A stretch of DNA of 19,377 nt from CAYWHE01 sp964458125. GTDB lineage: Bacteria > Bacteroidota > Bacteroidia > AKYH767-A > OLB10. Position numbers and translations under genes: made by a program. The notes under the pieces are model-generated. The model was not told the DNA's origin. It did no database searches and saw nothing but the letters and a program-made list of their open reading frames with translations. Where the stretch lies: contig CAYWHE010000062.1 of the NCBI GenBank assembly GCA_964458125.1, positions 1 to 19,377 on the forward strand, given 5' to 3'. The number at the start of each line of letters is the position of its first letter. Position 1 is the first letter of the stretch. Positions 7,942-16,144 of this stretch are shown piece after piece.

Positions 7942-7973
7942 GAGACGCAGGTTCCCCGGGTCCGGTTACAAAA
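7942..7973 (-). promoter_or_regulatory. ECF-type promoter for the sigma gene
   Basis: On the minus strand TTTTGTAACC (7973-7964) is followed after exactly 16 bases by CGTCTC (7947-7942). This matches the usual ECF layout of a -35 element with an AAC core and a -10 element of CGTC type. The sigma start codon is at 7929, so transcription would begin about 8 bases before it. Autoregulation is common for ECF factors. The same -35 block and spacing occur in mirror image at 8062-8095. Confidence 0.5.
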
Positions 7974-8061
7974 CCCGGTCCTGGCCCCGTCACTGGAATG
8001 GTCCCGTTAAAGTAGCGATTAAATTCCACCGGTGCCCGGTTCCCGGAAAAAAAACTCCCCT

Positions 8062-8095
8062 TTTTGTAACCAATATCCCGGAAGAGGCATCAAAA
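8062..8095 (+). promoter_or_regulatory. ECF-type promoter for the DUF6249-like gene
   Basis: TTTTGTAACC (8062-8071) is followed after exactly 16 bases by CATCAAAA (8088-8095). The -35 block is identical over ten bases to the one facing the sigma gene, and the spacing is the same. The -10 element differs from CGTC at one base. The downstream start codon is at 8139, leaving a leader of about 35-40 bases. It suggests that the small membrane protein belongs to the sigma factor's regulon. Confidence 0.45.
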
Positions 8096-8138
8096 GGTCA
8101 TCATTTAAAAATAAAAACTGTTAAACTCAGAAAGCAAT

Positions 8139-8468
8139 ATGGCAGAAGACATTTTAATTCCCATCGGTTTATTCGGAAGCGTTTTCGGAATACTTTATGT
8201 GTATTTCACCACCCGGAACAAGGAAAGGCTTGCACTCATTGAAAAAGGCGCGGACGCCTCCCTGTTTAATTATAAACGGAACAAGTTCACCGCACTGAAA
8301 TATGGCATGTTACTGGCCGGTCTCGGATTGGGTCTGCTCGGCGGCAATATCCTGGCCGAAACCACCAGGCTGAAAGAAGAAATCGCCTATTTCTCCATGA
8401 CCTTGTTTGGCGGAGGAGTCAGCCTGATCCTCTTTTACCTGATTGAACGCAACATCAGTAAGGACTGA
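8139..8468 (+). CDS. DUF6249-like small inner-membrane protein
   Basis: The 109-residue protein has three hydrophobic segments at about 5-24, 52-71 and 82-102. The first loop carries a conserved basic and acidic stretch, TTRNKERLALIEKGADASLF, which resembles the DUF6249 family common in Bacteroidota; that name is from memory of the family. No enzyme motif is seen and the function is unknown. It is divergent from the ECF sigma gene and has an ECF-type promoter sequence in its leader, so it may be a sigma-controlled envelope-stress protein. It ends 11 bases before the convergent gene at 8480, and a 6-bp hairpin (ATCAGT/ACTGAT, 8454-8469) spans its stop codon. Confidence 0.85.
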   Translation: MAEDILIPIGLFGSVFGILYVYFTTRNKERLALIEKGADASLFNYKRNKFTALKYGMLLAGLGLGLLGGNILAETTRLKEEIAYFSMTLFGGGVSLILFYLIERNISKD

Positions 8469-8479
8469 TCGCCTGTTTC

Positions 8480-10096
8480 TTACCTGGAAATTTGTTTTAA
8501 AAAGTCCAGCAGTACTTCCTGGTACCGGTACAAATCATTCGGTTTGGCGGCAGCCATGGCGGCCAGCAACTGCAGGTGATCCTCGTGTTTTATTTTCAGG
8601 GCGCCCGCCAGGAGCGCCGCTTCGGTCAGGGCAGGGAGGGCAGCAGGCTCAGTTGGAAGAGAACGGGAAACCTGCTCACAGAAATTCCGGATACAATCCC
8701 GTTCAGCCTGTTGACGGCCGGAACCATATTTTATTGAAATCATCCGGGTAATGCGATGTGTCCATTCCGGTGTTGAAATGGGAATCCGTCCGCCCAGGTT
8801 CAGTGCGATGTTGCCGGCTGTAAACCTTTCCAGGGCTTTCCGGCTGCTCCGGTAATCCTTCCGGCTGCTGATTTTCTTCATTTCCGATGAGGCTAACTGA
8901 CGGAGAACATGATCCAGCGGACGAAATCCATACCGGTAATAAAACCAGAAAGCACCTGAATCAATTCCTTCCGGATTGTCCTTGCCATACTGGTATGGTT
9001 CCACTTCAAAATAATCCACACGGAACACCTGCCGGTATAGGCGGAGCAACTGGATCAGCATGTAACCGGATTCACCGCCCCGGAAGGCTTCAAAAATATT
9101 GATGCCAAACAGGGCCCGCCGGCCAAAAACCCAGGCACCTCCATAGGCTGCCGGGTAACCGTTTTTAAACAAGGTGTACCCGACATACGATTCAAAAGGC
9201 AACTGCCTTTCCGGGATCATACCGAATATGGCGATGGAAATTCCCCGCTCCAGTTCATACAGCCGGAGCGAACGTTCATCCATATACGTAACGGGGTCGG
9301 TTTCACGGGCCATCAGCGCCAGCGAGGTTTTGATGGTGCCGGCCAGAACCCCGTCCTGTTTTTCAGAAAGGTGTGTATGAGCTGGGACGTTTTGGTTTAA
9401 CAGGAGATTATGATCAAAGCGCTTCATCAGCTCGCTGTGAACAAAAACCGGGGACACGGAAAACCGGTTTTGCCCCCTTGAAAAGGAAGCAACTTCCGGA
9501 AACAACCGGTTCTGCATGTCCAGTTTCTCCCATAATAAATCCCTGGCGAAAGGCTTGTCGTTCAGCTTTTCAAGTTCCATCAACAGGAAGGAAAGCCTGT
9601 TCTTTTCGGGAACTCCTAAAGCATCCAAAATCTCCATGCCTTCATATCCGGCAAAAGCCTGGTCACGTTCCACGGAAGGCAGGGTCAGGGAAAGAACCTC
9701 GTTCAGGCTGATTCCCGGTTTATTCACCGGCCCTGTTTCCATGCGCAGACCCTGCTGATGCCTGAGCCATTGCAGCAGGTCGCAGGAAAAAGCAGCTTCG
9801 GTGAGAACATACGGCAAGCCTGAGTTTTTATAGGACAAATGGGCCGGCTTATTTTTTCTTAAAAGGACGGTTATTCTTTTTTCTTCCCGTTCTGCCATTT
9901 TTAAAACCACTGCATCTGCCGGATGACCCTTCATAAACAGCAGGAGGTTGTAGTACCTGATGAGCGGCTCAGGGCGGGGCAGTTCCCGGGCAGACAACTG
10001 ACGGAGCAAGGCTTTTTGCCGTAAGACGGCGGCGGCATCAAACTGAACAGACGCTGCCTTTAATTCCTGGAAGAGGCTGCTAAAGGAAAGATTCAT
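8480..10096 (-). CDS. Uncharacterised protein with GNAT-like core
   Basis: From the ATG at 10096 (CCGGA just upstream) the protein has 538 residues; a TTG at 10165 would add 23 and is less likely. No signal peptide or membrane segment is visible. The N-terminal half is helical and charged, with no recognised domain. Residues about 304-393 look like an acyltransferase core: YVGYTLFKNGYPAAYGGAWVF, then NIFEAFRGGES, EPYQYGKDN and GAFWFYYRYGFRP, the last resembling the FYxxxGF ending of GNAT folds. The dense conserved-looking motifs suggest an enzyme, but acceptor and donor are unknown. The C-terminal ~120 residues are helical. It lies alone, convergent with the DUF6249-like gene. The GNAT assignment is inference. 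Confidence 0.85.
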   Translation of the reverse strand: MNLSFSSLFQELKAASVQFDAAAVLRQKALLRQLSARELPRPEPLIRYYNLLLFMKGHPADAVVLKMAEREEKRITVLLRKNKPAHLSYKNSGLPYVLTEAAFSCDLLQWLRHQQGLRMETGPVNKPGISLNEVLSLTLPSVERDQAFAGYEGMEILDALGVPEKNRLSFLLMELEKLNDKPFARDLLWEKLDMQNRLFPEVASFSRGQNRFSVSPVFVHSELMKRFDHNLLLNQNVPAHTHLSEKQDGVLAGTIKTSLALMARETDPVTYMDERSLRLYELERGISIAIFGMIPERQLPFESYVGYTLFKNGYPAAYGGAWVFGRRALFGINIFEAFRGGESGYMLIQLLRLYRQVFRVDYFEVEPYQYGKDNPEGIDSGAFWFYYRYGFRPLDHVLRQLASSEMKKISSRKDYRSSRKALERFTAGNIALNLGGRIPISTPEWTHRITRMISIKYGSGRQQAERDCIRNFCEQVSRSLPTEPAALPALTEAALLAGALKIKHEDHLQLLAAMAAAKPNDLYRYQEVLLDFLKQISR

Positions 10097-10296
10097 TCCG
10101 GCAAATGTATGCAATGGATCGTGAACTGAAGCCGGCAGTCCTGCGCTTTTTGTGGCAGGAAACAACAGGTGTGCCAGGCCGTGTTGTTTTTACAGCCGGT
10201 ACCGTCAGTTTATGGATCAGTCTGTATGGCATCAACAGAAAGCTGTATGAGTGAGCTGCCGTCCGTAAGCAGCGAAGATGTCAACCGGAGAGATAT

Positions 10297-10332
10297 AAAA
10301 AATTCCCCTCCTTGCGGTGAGGAATTTTTTTT
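10297..10332 (-). terminator. Bidirectional-looking intrinsic terminator
   Basis: An A-rich arm followed by TTCC and CCTC pairs with GAGGAATTTTTT across a short loop, with T8 on the plus strand and T6 on the minus strand. It sits 29 bases past the stop of the minus-strand S74-chaperone gene and about 200 bases before the start of the next minus-strand gene. It therefore most likely ends the former transcript. Confidence 0.8.
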
Positions 10333-10360
10333 GCATAATGCGTTATATATTCTTCCTTTT

Positions 10361-11878
10361 TTACCTGGTGATCACCATCAGTTTGGTGTCAACACTTTCT
10401 CCATCTGCTTCAAGCGAGTACGTATAGGTACCCGGCACCAATTCGTTTGCATTTACAAGGACCTGTCCTTTACCGGCTTTATGGACCGCAATTGATTTAA
10501 TACTATTGCCGCTCAGATCACGGATAACAATAATTCCGTTGCTTTGCTCTGCTGATAACTCATAACGGATAAGCGTAGACTGATTGAAAGGATTGGGCTG
10601 GTTCTGGAATAATTTGATGCTTTCTGAAGCAGAGGCAGAAGTGCTGCTTTTCAATGCTGAATGATCGCAAAGCGACTGCACACATTGCTGTAATTCATTT
10701 AACTGATTTTGCAGATGTGCGATCGCCTTATCTTTTGCTTCAAGCTGTTTTTGTTGTTCCTGCACAGCTTCGGTCAGGACAGGAATCATGCCCAAATAAT
10801 TTACGGCCTTAAATTCCAAGGGCTGCTCCTTTTTAGCAGGATTTAGTTTTACCAGTTCAGGAAAGACAGTTTCCAGGTTTTGCGCTAAAAATCCATATTG
10901 TTTTTCCATCGGCAAATTCATTTTTTCAAGTCCGGATTTAAAGTTATAGGTTTTTACATCCAGCTTCATTACTCTGTCCAATGCATTTTGCAAGGGCTGT
11001 ATGTTTTCCTTTAATCGTTCATCAGAAGGAAGATAGCTTCCTGAGCAATAAATATTGCCGGAAAAATAAGCGGCATATCCCAAGGTGGTTGCATAGGAAT
11101 AAAGTCCCCAGGTGCCGGCAGTCGTTCCATTGGCTATAACATTAAGTACAGTACCTCCATTATACGGACTTGCCACATAACCGGCGGAATAATCCACTGA
11201 GCTTACATGCCAATCATACGCCGGAGCACTGTTAATGCCAACCCGGCCTCCAACAGTTAAATCAGAAGAAGTTACAACGACAGGACCATTAAAGGTAGCC
11301 ATACCACCGGAAGCACAAACATCAACATTTCCACCCCAGTATTGTAAAAACAATGTACCGGCCGATCCATTATTTCGTACCTGTACCTCATTGTTGTCCA
11401 TAACCAGGTTGTAAGCGTTTGATGGGCCAATCTGAAAAGTCCCGGCCGTGCTTATTCCGCCTATACTGGTATTGGCAAGGGTTAAGCGCGCATCCGGCGC
11501 AGTGGTGCCTATGCCTACCTTGGCCGAACCGGAACCGATTTCTATATTATTTGATGCATCGCGGTTTAATACCTGCACCCCCGAAATCCGGTATAGTGAA
11601 TCGGTATTGATGCTGCCGCCCTTCACATCCAGCCTATACCCGGGAGAGCTGTTTCCGATACCTACTTTGCCACCACTGCTAATGGTCATACGGATCGTAT
11701 TTTTTGTACGGAATTTTAACGCCACGTTATCGGTAGTGCCGACAAAATTTGTTGAACTGTTGGTTCCTGCATTGCCTGTAAGCGACCATTGGCCATAGCC
11801 GGGTGTGTTTAGAACGCAAATGGATGAAAGGACCATGCAGCTTTGCCAGAACTTTATGGCACTGGTAATTTTTTTCAT
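10361..11878 (-). CDS. S74 chaperone-domain (tail-fibre-like) protein with T9SS sorting domain
   Basis: The 505-residue exported protein begins with a signal peptide (1-29, to GYGQ). Residues about 40-280 are beta-rich with repeated KVGIG and RVGIN units, typical of tail-fibre-like passengers. The intramolecular chaperone/peptidase S74 domain spans about 284-375 (SDERLKENI, YGFLAQNLETVFPELV, VNYLGMIPVLTEAVQ). Ser285 and Lys290 have the five-residue spacing of the autocleaving Ser-Lys dyad. A coiled coil follows at about 370-402, then a low-complexity Ser/Ala linker. The type A T9SS sorting domain lies at about 422-505, with LFQNQPNPFNQSTLIRYEL and an ending in KLMVITR. It is probably displayed on or released from the cell surface. 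Placing S74 before the sorting domain is odd, because cleavage would separate the two. Confidence 0.92.
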   Translation of the reverse strand: MKKITSAIKFWQSCMVLSSICVLNTPGYGQWSLTGNAGTNSSTNFVGTTDNVALKFRTKNTIRMTISSGGKVGIGNSSPGYRLDVKGGSINTDSLYRISGVQVLNRDASNNIEIGSGSAKVGIGTTAPDARLTLANTSIGGISTAGTFQIGPSNAYNLVMDNNEVQVRNNGSAGTLFLQYWGGNVDVCASGGMATFNGPVVVTSSDLTVGGRVGINSAPAYDWHVSSVDYSAGYVASPYNGGTVLNVIANGTTAGTWGLYSYATTLGYAAYFSGNIYCSGSYLPSDERLKENIQPLQNALDRVMKLDVKTYNFKSGLEKMNLPMEKQYGFLAQNLETVFPELVKLNPAKKEQPLEFKAVNYLGMIPVLTEAVQEQQKQLEAKDKAIAHLQNQLNELQQCVQSLCDHSALKSSTSASASESIKLFQNQPNPFNQSTLIRYELSAEQSNGIIVIRDLSGNSIKSIAVHKAGKGQVLVNANELVPGTYTYSLEADGESVDTKLMVITR

Positions 11879-12545
11879 ATGATTTAATTTTTAGGTGATG
11901 GGGTAATATTAGCCGGTAATTTGATATATGTAAAACGTGAAACGGAAAACTGTAAGGCATCAAAGGAGACACACACGATTGAATGAACACATGCTCCTGC
12001 GAGGAAGATTCGAACAGTTATAAATCCGATTCGAATCGGAAGAGACACGATTGAATAAAACAACTATAGTTTATCCTTCGCCATTAGCTGAAGGGTATCA
12101 TCAGTCGTCCCCATTTTGGAAGGAGCAGGACCCTTTCCCCCAAGAGGCGTTCGGGCTTTTATAAAACCCTTTGAAACCAGGAAATCTCCCGCTGGCTGGA
12201 TCAAGGAGAACATTTCTTTTCAGCAAAGCCAGCAGGTAGCATCTGATGCAAAGGCGCAACTATTTAAAAACCGGAATAAAGCAGATCCGCGGATTTTCTA
12301 AATTCAAAAATAACGAATTTAGCTGAATAAAGTACTATCCGGAGCACAAATTTTCTGCATTTAATGAAGTAAACGATCCGGCAAAACATTGAAATTGGTA
12401 AAATTCATTATGCAACAACAATATCCGGTTGTATCACGGAAAATGCACCAGGCAAACACCTGAAGAGAGCTGTTGGATTATGTGTTTAAGGGTAAAAAAG
12501 AAATAATTAAAATACAGACGGGCAACTGTACTTGGTGTGCCGCTT
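11879..12545. other. 667-base intergenic region with palindrome and direct repeats
   Basis: I see no convincing gene. A 16-bp perfect palindrome TCCGATTCGAATCGGA lies at 12025-12040. It is flanked by two copies of CACGATTGAAT (11974-11984 and 12046-12056), each followed by an A-rich stretch. Smaller inverted repeats lie at 12283-12292 (ATCCGCGGAT) and 12298-12322 (CTAAATTC/GAATTTAG, nine-base loop). The upstream region of the S74-chaperone gene must hold its promoter, but no good TAnnTTTG element was found. No obvious terminator follows the kelch gene ending at 12546. Confidence 0.6.
12025..12040. repeat. 16-bp perfect palindrome, possible operator
   Basis: TCCGATTCGAATCGGA is fully self-complementary and lies 147 bases upstream of the S74-chaperone start codon. 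Direct repeats CACGATTGAAT begin 51 bases before and 6 bases after it. The symmetry suggests a dimeric DNA-binding protein site, but no regulator is encoded nearby. Confidence 0.45.
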
Positions 12546-14708
12546 TCATTCTACCAGAACCATTTTCCTCCATTGCATCCTGCCGGCTTCAACAGAAAGA
12601 ACATAATGGCCAGTGGCCAGGGGAGTTGTCCCGATGGTAATCCGGTTGTCGCCGGGAGTACAGTCCATTGTTTTTTCTATTACCAGTTCACCGGGCATGT
12701 TCGTGATTTTCAGCGTTACTTTTCCGGTTGTCAGACCTGCAGGTAAAACAACCGTAATATCGCCTGAAACCGGATTTGGGAAAGCCTGCAGAGAGCCGCC
12801 CGAAACGATTTGCGGAATTGCCGTCAGGTCGAAAATCGCGCTTGAGGTGAGGCATCCGTTTGTATCGCCTACGATCACATAGTAATATCCGGCCTGGTTA
12901 TAAACATAATAGGGTCCGGTGGCGCCCGGTATGGCATTACTGCCGAAAAACCACTGGTAAGTATAGGCGGGAGTGGAAAATAAGGTATCAAAATTAACGG
13001 TAATCAGGGGGGTAGGCGGACTTTGTATCACGGTTATAAACGTGGTCACGGTGACCGAATCACTTCCGTTGGCATTGGCAGCCACCAGCGTCACGGGGTA
13101 GGTGCCGTAATTGTTGTAACAAATGTTAACGGGGTTCTGAAGGCTGGAGGTATCGGGCTGGGCGCCGGTAAAATACCACTGCCACTGAGTGGGATTGTTG
13201 GTGGACAGGTCAAAAAAATCGATGCAGTTTTTTTCACAGAGAATGGTATCGGAAGAGGCAAAAGAAACGATGGGAAAACTGCAGGTCTGCGTGGTAATGG
13301 TAACGGTATCATATACGCTGCAACCGTTTTGTTCCACCTGAACCCAGTATATGCCTGCGCCGGATACCGTTAAGGACTGGTTTGTGGAGCCGTCCTGCCA
13401 CAGGTATATATACGGGGGTCCTGGGCCGGCCTGGAGCATCAGCGTATCCCCCGCACAGATGATGGTATCATTACCCAGGTTGACAGGCGGTTTTGCCGTC
13501 ACGGTAATCAGGTTGCTGAGGGTGATGGTATCGCAGCCGATGAGGTTGCATACGATGAAGGTCACGTCATAGGTGCCGGCTGCCGGGTAACAGATGGAGG
13601 ACGGATGTTGTGCGTTACTCACAGCTGTTGAAGCTCCGGGGAAGGACCATTGCCAGGCAACGAGGGGACCGTTCAGGCTGAGGTCGAAAAAATCAATGCA
13701 ATCTCCTTCGCATATGGACGTATCACTCACGGAAAAAGCCGCCGCAGGGGCCGCGCTGCAATTGGACAGTTCCCAGAAATCATTTTGAAGGGTACTTGAG
13801 TTATCATTAATAAAACCGGTGCCGAGATAGGCCTTACACCCGATGACAAAAACAGCTGCTTCCTCACGGTTTCCTCCCGGAAAGGCAGCCATGGCAGACC
13901 AGTTGTCATTCACGGGGTCATATATCCAGCAATCATCCATGGCTCCCGTCCCCCAATTGCTGGTTCCCGTGGCGATGTAGCCATAACTGCCGATGCTGAA
14001 TCCGACAGCCTCACTGCGTATGCCTCCGCCAACATTTGCCTTCTGAGTCCATAAATTGGAGGCCGTATCATACTGCCAGAAGTCATTCACGGCGGTCTGC
14101 ACCGGCGTCAGCACCACCCCGGTTCCGGTATAACCATTTGCACCAATTGCAAACCCGGTCCCATAGATGATCGGCTGTCCGCCGTAATCGGCAATCTGTG
14201 TCCAGGTATTGTTCAGCGTATTGAATTTCCAGTAATCCTTTGCGTACCCGCCGCCGTCATACCCTGTTCCGCAATAAATATTGTTGCCGATTACGAACCC
14301 GGTTCCCCCAAAACGGGTCATCGTTCCCATGTTTGCCTTCTGTGTCCAGGAATTGGACACCGGGTCGTATTCCCACCAGTCGTTGAACCCTGTTCCATTA
14401 TAGCCGGTTCCCACGTAACCCTTGGTTCCCACGGCAAACCCGACTGCCCTGTACCGGGTGGTTCCCTGGAAATTGGCCTTCTGGGTCCAGCTGTCCGTCA
14501 CGGGATCGTATTCCCAAATATCATTATAAAAACCTCCGCCTGAAAAATCGCCACCGGTTCCGACATAACCCTTATTCCCGATGGAGAATGCTACGGCCCC
14601 CATACGTGCGATGCCCGCAAAATTACTTTTGGGTGCCCAGGTATTCTGCGCTTGCACCATTAAAAAAAACAAACAGCCCGCTGCCAGGGTACAGGTTAGT
14701 TTTTTCAT
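12546..14708 (-). CDS. Secreted kelch-propeller/PKD protein with T9SS sorting domain
   Basis: From the ATG at 14708 the product has 720 residues; a TTG at 14756 would precede the signal peptide and is unlikely. Residues 1-21 are a signal peptide (MKKLTCTLAAGCLFFLMVQA, then Q). Residues about 25-316 hold six kelch-type blades with repeats such as NDIWEYDPVTDSWTQKANF and GYVGTG, enough for a closed beta-propeller. A PKD-like domain spans about 323-405 (CEGDCIDFFDL, WQWSFPGA). An Ig-like module spans about 408-475 and a second PKD-like domain about 479-562 (CEKNCIDFFDLSTN, WQWYFTGA). A further module to about 630 precedes the T9SS sorting domain (about 638-720, LQAFPNPVSGD, ending MVLVE). It is probably a cell-surface binding or adhesion protein. 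Its second PKD and following module match the next gene upstream. Confidence 0.93.
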   Translation of the reverse strand: MKKLTCTLAAGCLFFLMVQAQNTWAPKSNFAGIARMGAVAFSIGNKGYVGTGGDFSGGGFYNDIWEYDPVTDSWTQKANFQGTTRYRAVGFAVGTKGYVGTGYNGTGFNDWWEYDPVSNSWTQKANMGTMTRFGGTGFVIGNNIYCGTGYDGGGYAKDYWKFNTLNNTWTQIADYGGQPIIYGTGFAIGANGYTGTGVVLTPVQTAVNDFWQYDTASNLWTQKANVGGGIRSEAVGFSIGSYGYIATGTSNWGTGAMDDCWIYDPVNDNWSAMAAFPGGNREEAAVFVIGCKAYLGTGFINDNSSTLQNDFWELSNCSAAPAAAFSVSDTSICEGDCIDFFDLSLNGPLVAWQWSFPGASTAVSNAQHPSSICYPAAGTYDVTFIVCNLIGCDTITLSNLITVTAKPPVNLGNDTIICAGDTLMLQAGPGPPYIYLWQDGSTNQSLTVSGAGIYWVQVEQNGCSVYDTVTITTQTCSFPIVSFASSDTILCEKNCIDFFDLSTNNPTQWQWYFTGAQPDTSSLQNPVNICYNNYGTYPVTLVAANANGSDSVTVTTFITVIQSPPTPLITVNFDTLFSTPAYTYQWFFGSNAIPGATGPYYVYNQAGYYYVIVGDTNGCLTSSAIFDLTAIPQIVSGGSLQAFPNPVSGDITVVLPAGLTTGKVTLKITNMPGELVIEKTMDCTPGDNRITIGTTPLATGHYVLSVEAGRMQWRKMVLVE

Positions 14709-14811
14709 GAACTGTTTTTTAGATTTCCATTCCTTATATCCTTTCAAAAATAACAATAAAAATCAAACCGGAAAAATAATTCTGATCCGGCCTGGAGACT
14801 GCGTTGACAGG

Positions 14812-16119
14812 CTATTGCTGAATAACCAGCTTTTGCCGGTAAAGCCTGTTATCACGGCTGATTTCCAGCAGGTACAGGCCATCGGGAAAGCCGGGGCATC
14901 CGAGCCGTATGCTGCTGGTTCCGGTTTGTATTTCCACAGTGGCGGAACGGATTATCCGCCCGGTGATGTCGGACAGGCTGTAGCGGATGTTTCCGGAAGC
15001 GTACTGGTCATTAAAAATCACCCGGATGAAACCGCTGGCCGGATTGGGATTGATTTTCACATATGGCATATCGTTATTCAACATGGTCAATCCGGTGACG
15101 GTAAAAATGAGACTGGAAGTCTGGCAGCCGTTGCTGTCGGTGATGATAACAAAATAATCATCCGGAAGTCCGGCTACATTTAAAAAGGAATCGGTGGACA
15201 ACACCACCGTCGGATTTGCGGCATTGTACCAGGCATACTGCAGGGCCTGGGTACAGAACAGGGTATCGTTTTGCCAGCTGATCAACGGAACAGGGGCCGG
15301 CTGGTAAACTTCAATAACGGCCGGAAAAAATACCGAATCACAACCGGCAGCATTACAGGCCACCAGTGCAACATCATAGGATCCGTATGCATTATAACAA
15401 ATGTTTACCGGGTTCTGCTGGGAGCTGGTATCCGGTGAAGCACCCGGAAAATACCATTGCCAGCTGTTGGGAATATTGGTGGTCAGGTCGGTGAAATCAA
15501 TGCATTGCTTTTCACAGAAGGCGGTATCGCTCGACTGAAAGGCACATACAGGCATGGGTGGGGTGGACACGGCTCCCACACAACAATTTCCTCCATTGCT
15601 CACCAATGCGGAACCGCTCCAGCATCCGTACTGGGTCAGGTGGGAACGCAGCGCGCCCCCGAAAACCTGGAGGAAATAGCCGGCAACCTGGTCCGGTGTG
15701 TTGCACCCGCCCTGGCTGTTAACGGTATCGCATGAATAATTGCAGATAATAATGGAATACCCGTTCGGATTCGGGACGGGTGATGAAGGCGTGTAAACAA
15801 GCGTGTCGGTTCCGGCCGGGGCGCCTGTAATGCTGGTGACCACCGGAGAATTGTTGCAATGCATGTTGCCGGAAGGAGTATACCCGGCAAACCTGATTTC
15901 CGTGATGTTATTGACAAAGGTGCCACCCACATTGATGGTTACGGGCTCATAACTAACCACGCCTATTTTCAGGTTGGGAATGTTCACATCCACATTGATG
16001 TTCAGCACACCCCCGTCGTAGTTGGAAAATAAAACAACGTTTCCGGCAGGGTTACAGATGATCTGGGTGTAGCCGGGAACTAAAAACAGGATGGCCGGAA
16101 TAAACAACAGCTTTTTCAT
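14812..16119 (-). CDS. Secreted PKD-domain protein with T9SS sorting domain
   Basis: The 435-residue exported protein starts with a signal peptide (MKKLLFIPAILFLVPGYTQ). Residues about 20-185 form a cysteine-rich N-terminal domain (NINVDVNIPNLKIGVVSYEP, IIICNYSCDTVNSQGGC, QYGCWSGSA) that I cannot assign to a named family. A PKD-like domain spans about 192-275 (CEKQCIDFTDLTTN, WQWYFPGASPDTSS, NPVNICYNAYGSY). It is followed by a module of about 70 residues ending DSNGCQTSSLIFTVTGL. The T9SS sorting domain (about 352-435) has INPNPASGFIRV and ends KLVIQQ. The PKD and following module are close paralogues of those in the neighbouring kelch gene. The gene is 103 bases upstream of the kelch start, so co-transcription is possible. 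Function unknown. Confidence 0.9.
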   Translation of the reverse strand: MKKLLFIPAILFLVPGYTQIICNPAGNVVLFSNYDGGVLNINVDVNIPNLKIGVVSYEPVTINVGGTFVNNITEIRFAGYTPSGNMHCNNSPVVTSITGAPAGTDTLVYTPSSPVPNPNGYSIIICNYSCDTVNSQGGCNTPDQVAGYFLQVFGGALRSHLTQYGCWSGSALVSNGGNCCVGAVSTPPMPVCAFQSSDTAFCEKQCIDFTDLTTNIPNSWQWYFPGASPDTSSQQNPVNICYNAYGSYDVALVACNAAGCDSVFFPAVIEVYQPAPVPLISWQNDTLFCTQALQYAWYNAANPTVVLSTDSFLNVAGLPDDYFVIITDSNGCQTSSLIFTVTGLTMLNNDMPYVKINPNPASGFIRVIFNDQYASGNIRYSLSDITGRIIRSATVEIQTGTSSIRLGCPGFPDGLYLLEISRDNRLYRQKLVIQQ

Positions 16120-16144
16120 GCGGTGCGGGATTAGTTGGATATGG

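Noticed and set aside
10089..10105. TACATTTG on the minus strand just before the 538-residue protein, matching the -7 consensus
   Set aside because: It would place the transcription start on the ATG itself and there is no TTTG -33 element at the right distance; treated as coincidence.
10361..11878. Phage tail fibre as a sign of a prophage
   Set aside because: The S74 domain occurs here with a bacterial signal peptide and T9SS sorting domain, and no other phage gene is present in the window.
12116..12301. 61-codon plus-strand frame in the 667-base spacer
   Set aside because: Short, low-complexity, no family resemblance; likely chance.
13850..14690. Tandem DNA repeats of about 140 bases
   Set aside because: They are the blades of the kelch propeller, already explained by the coding sequence, not a CRISPR array or satellite.
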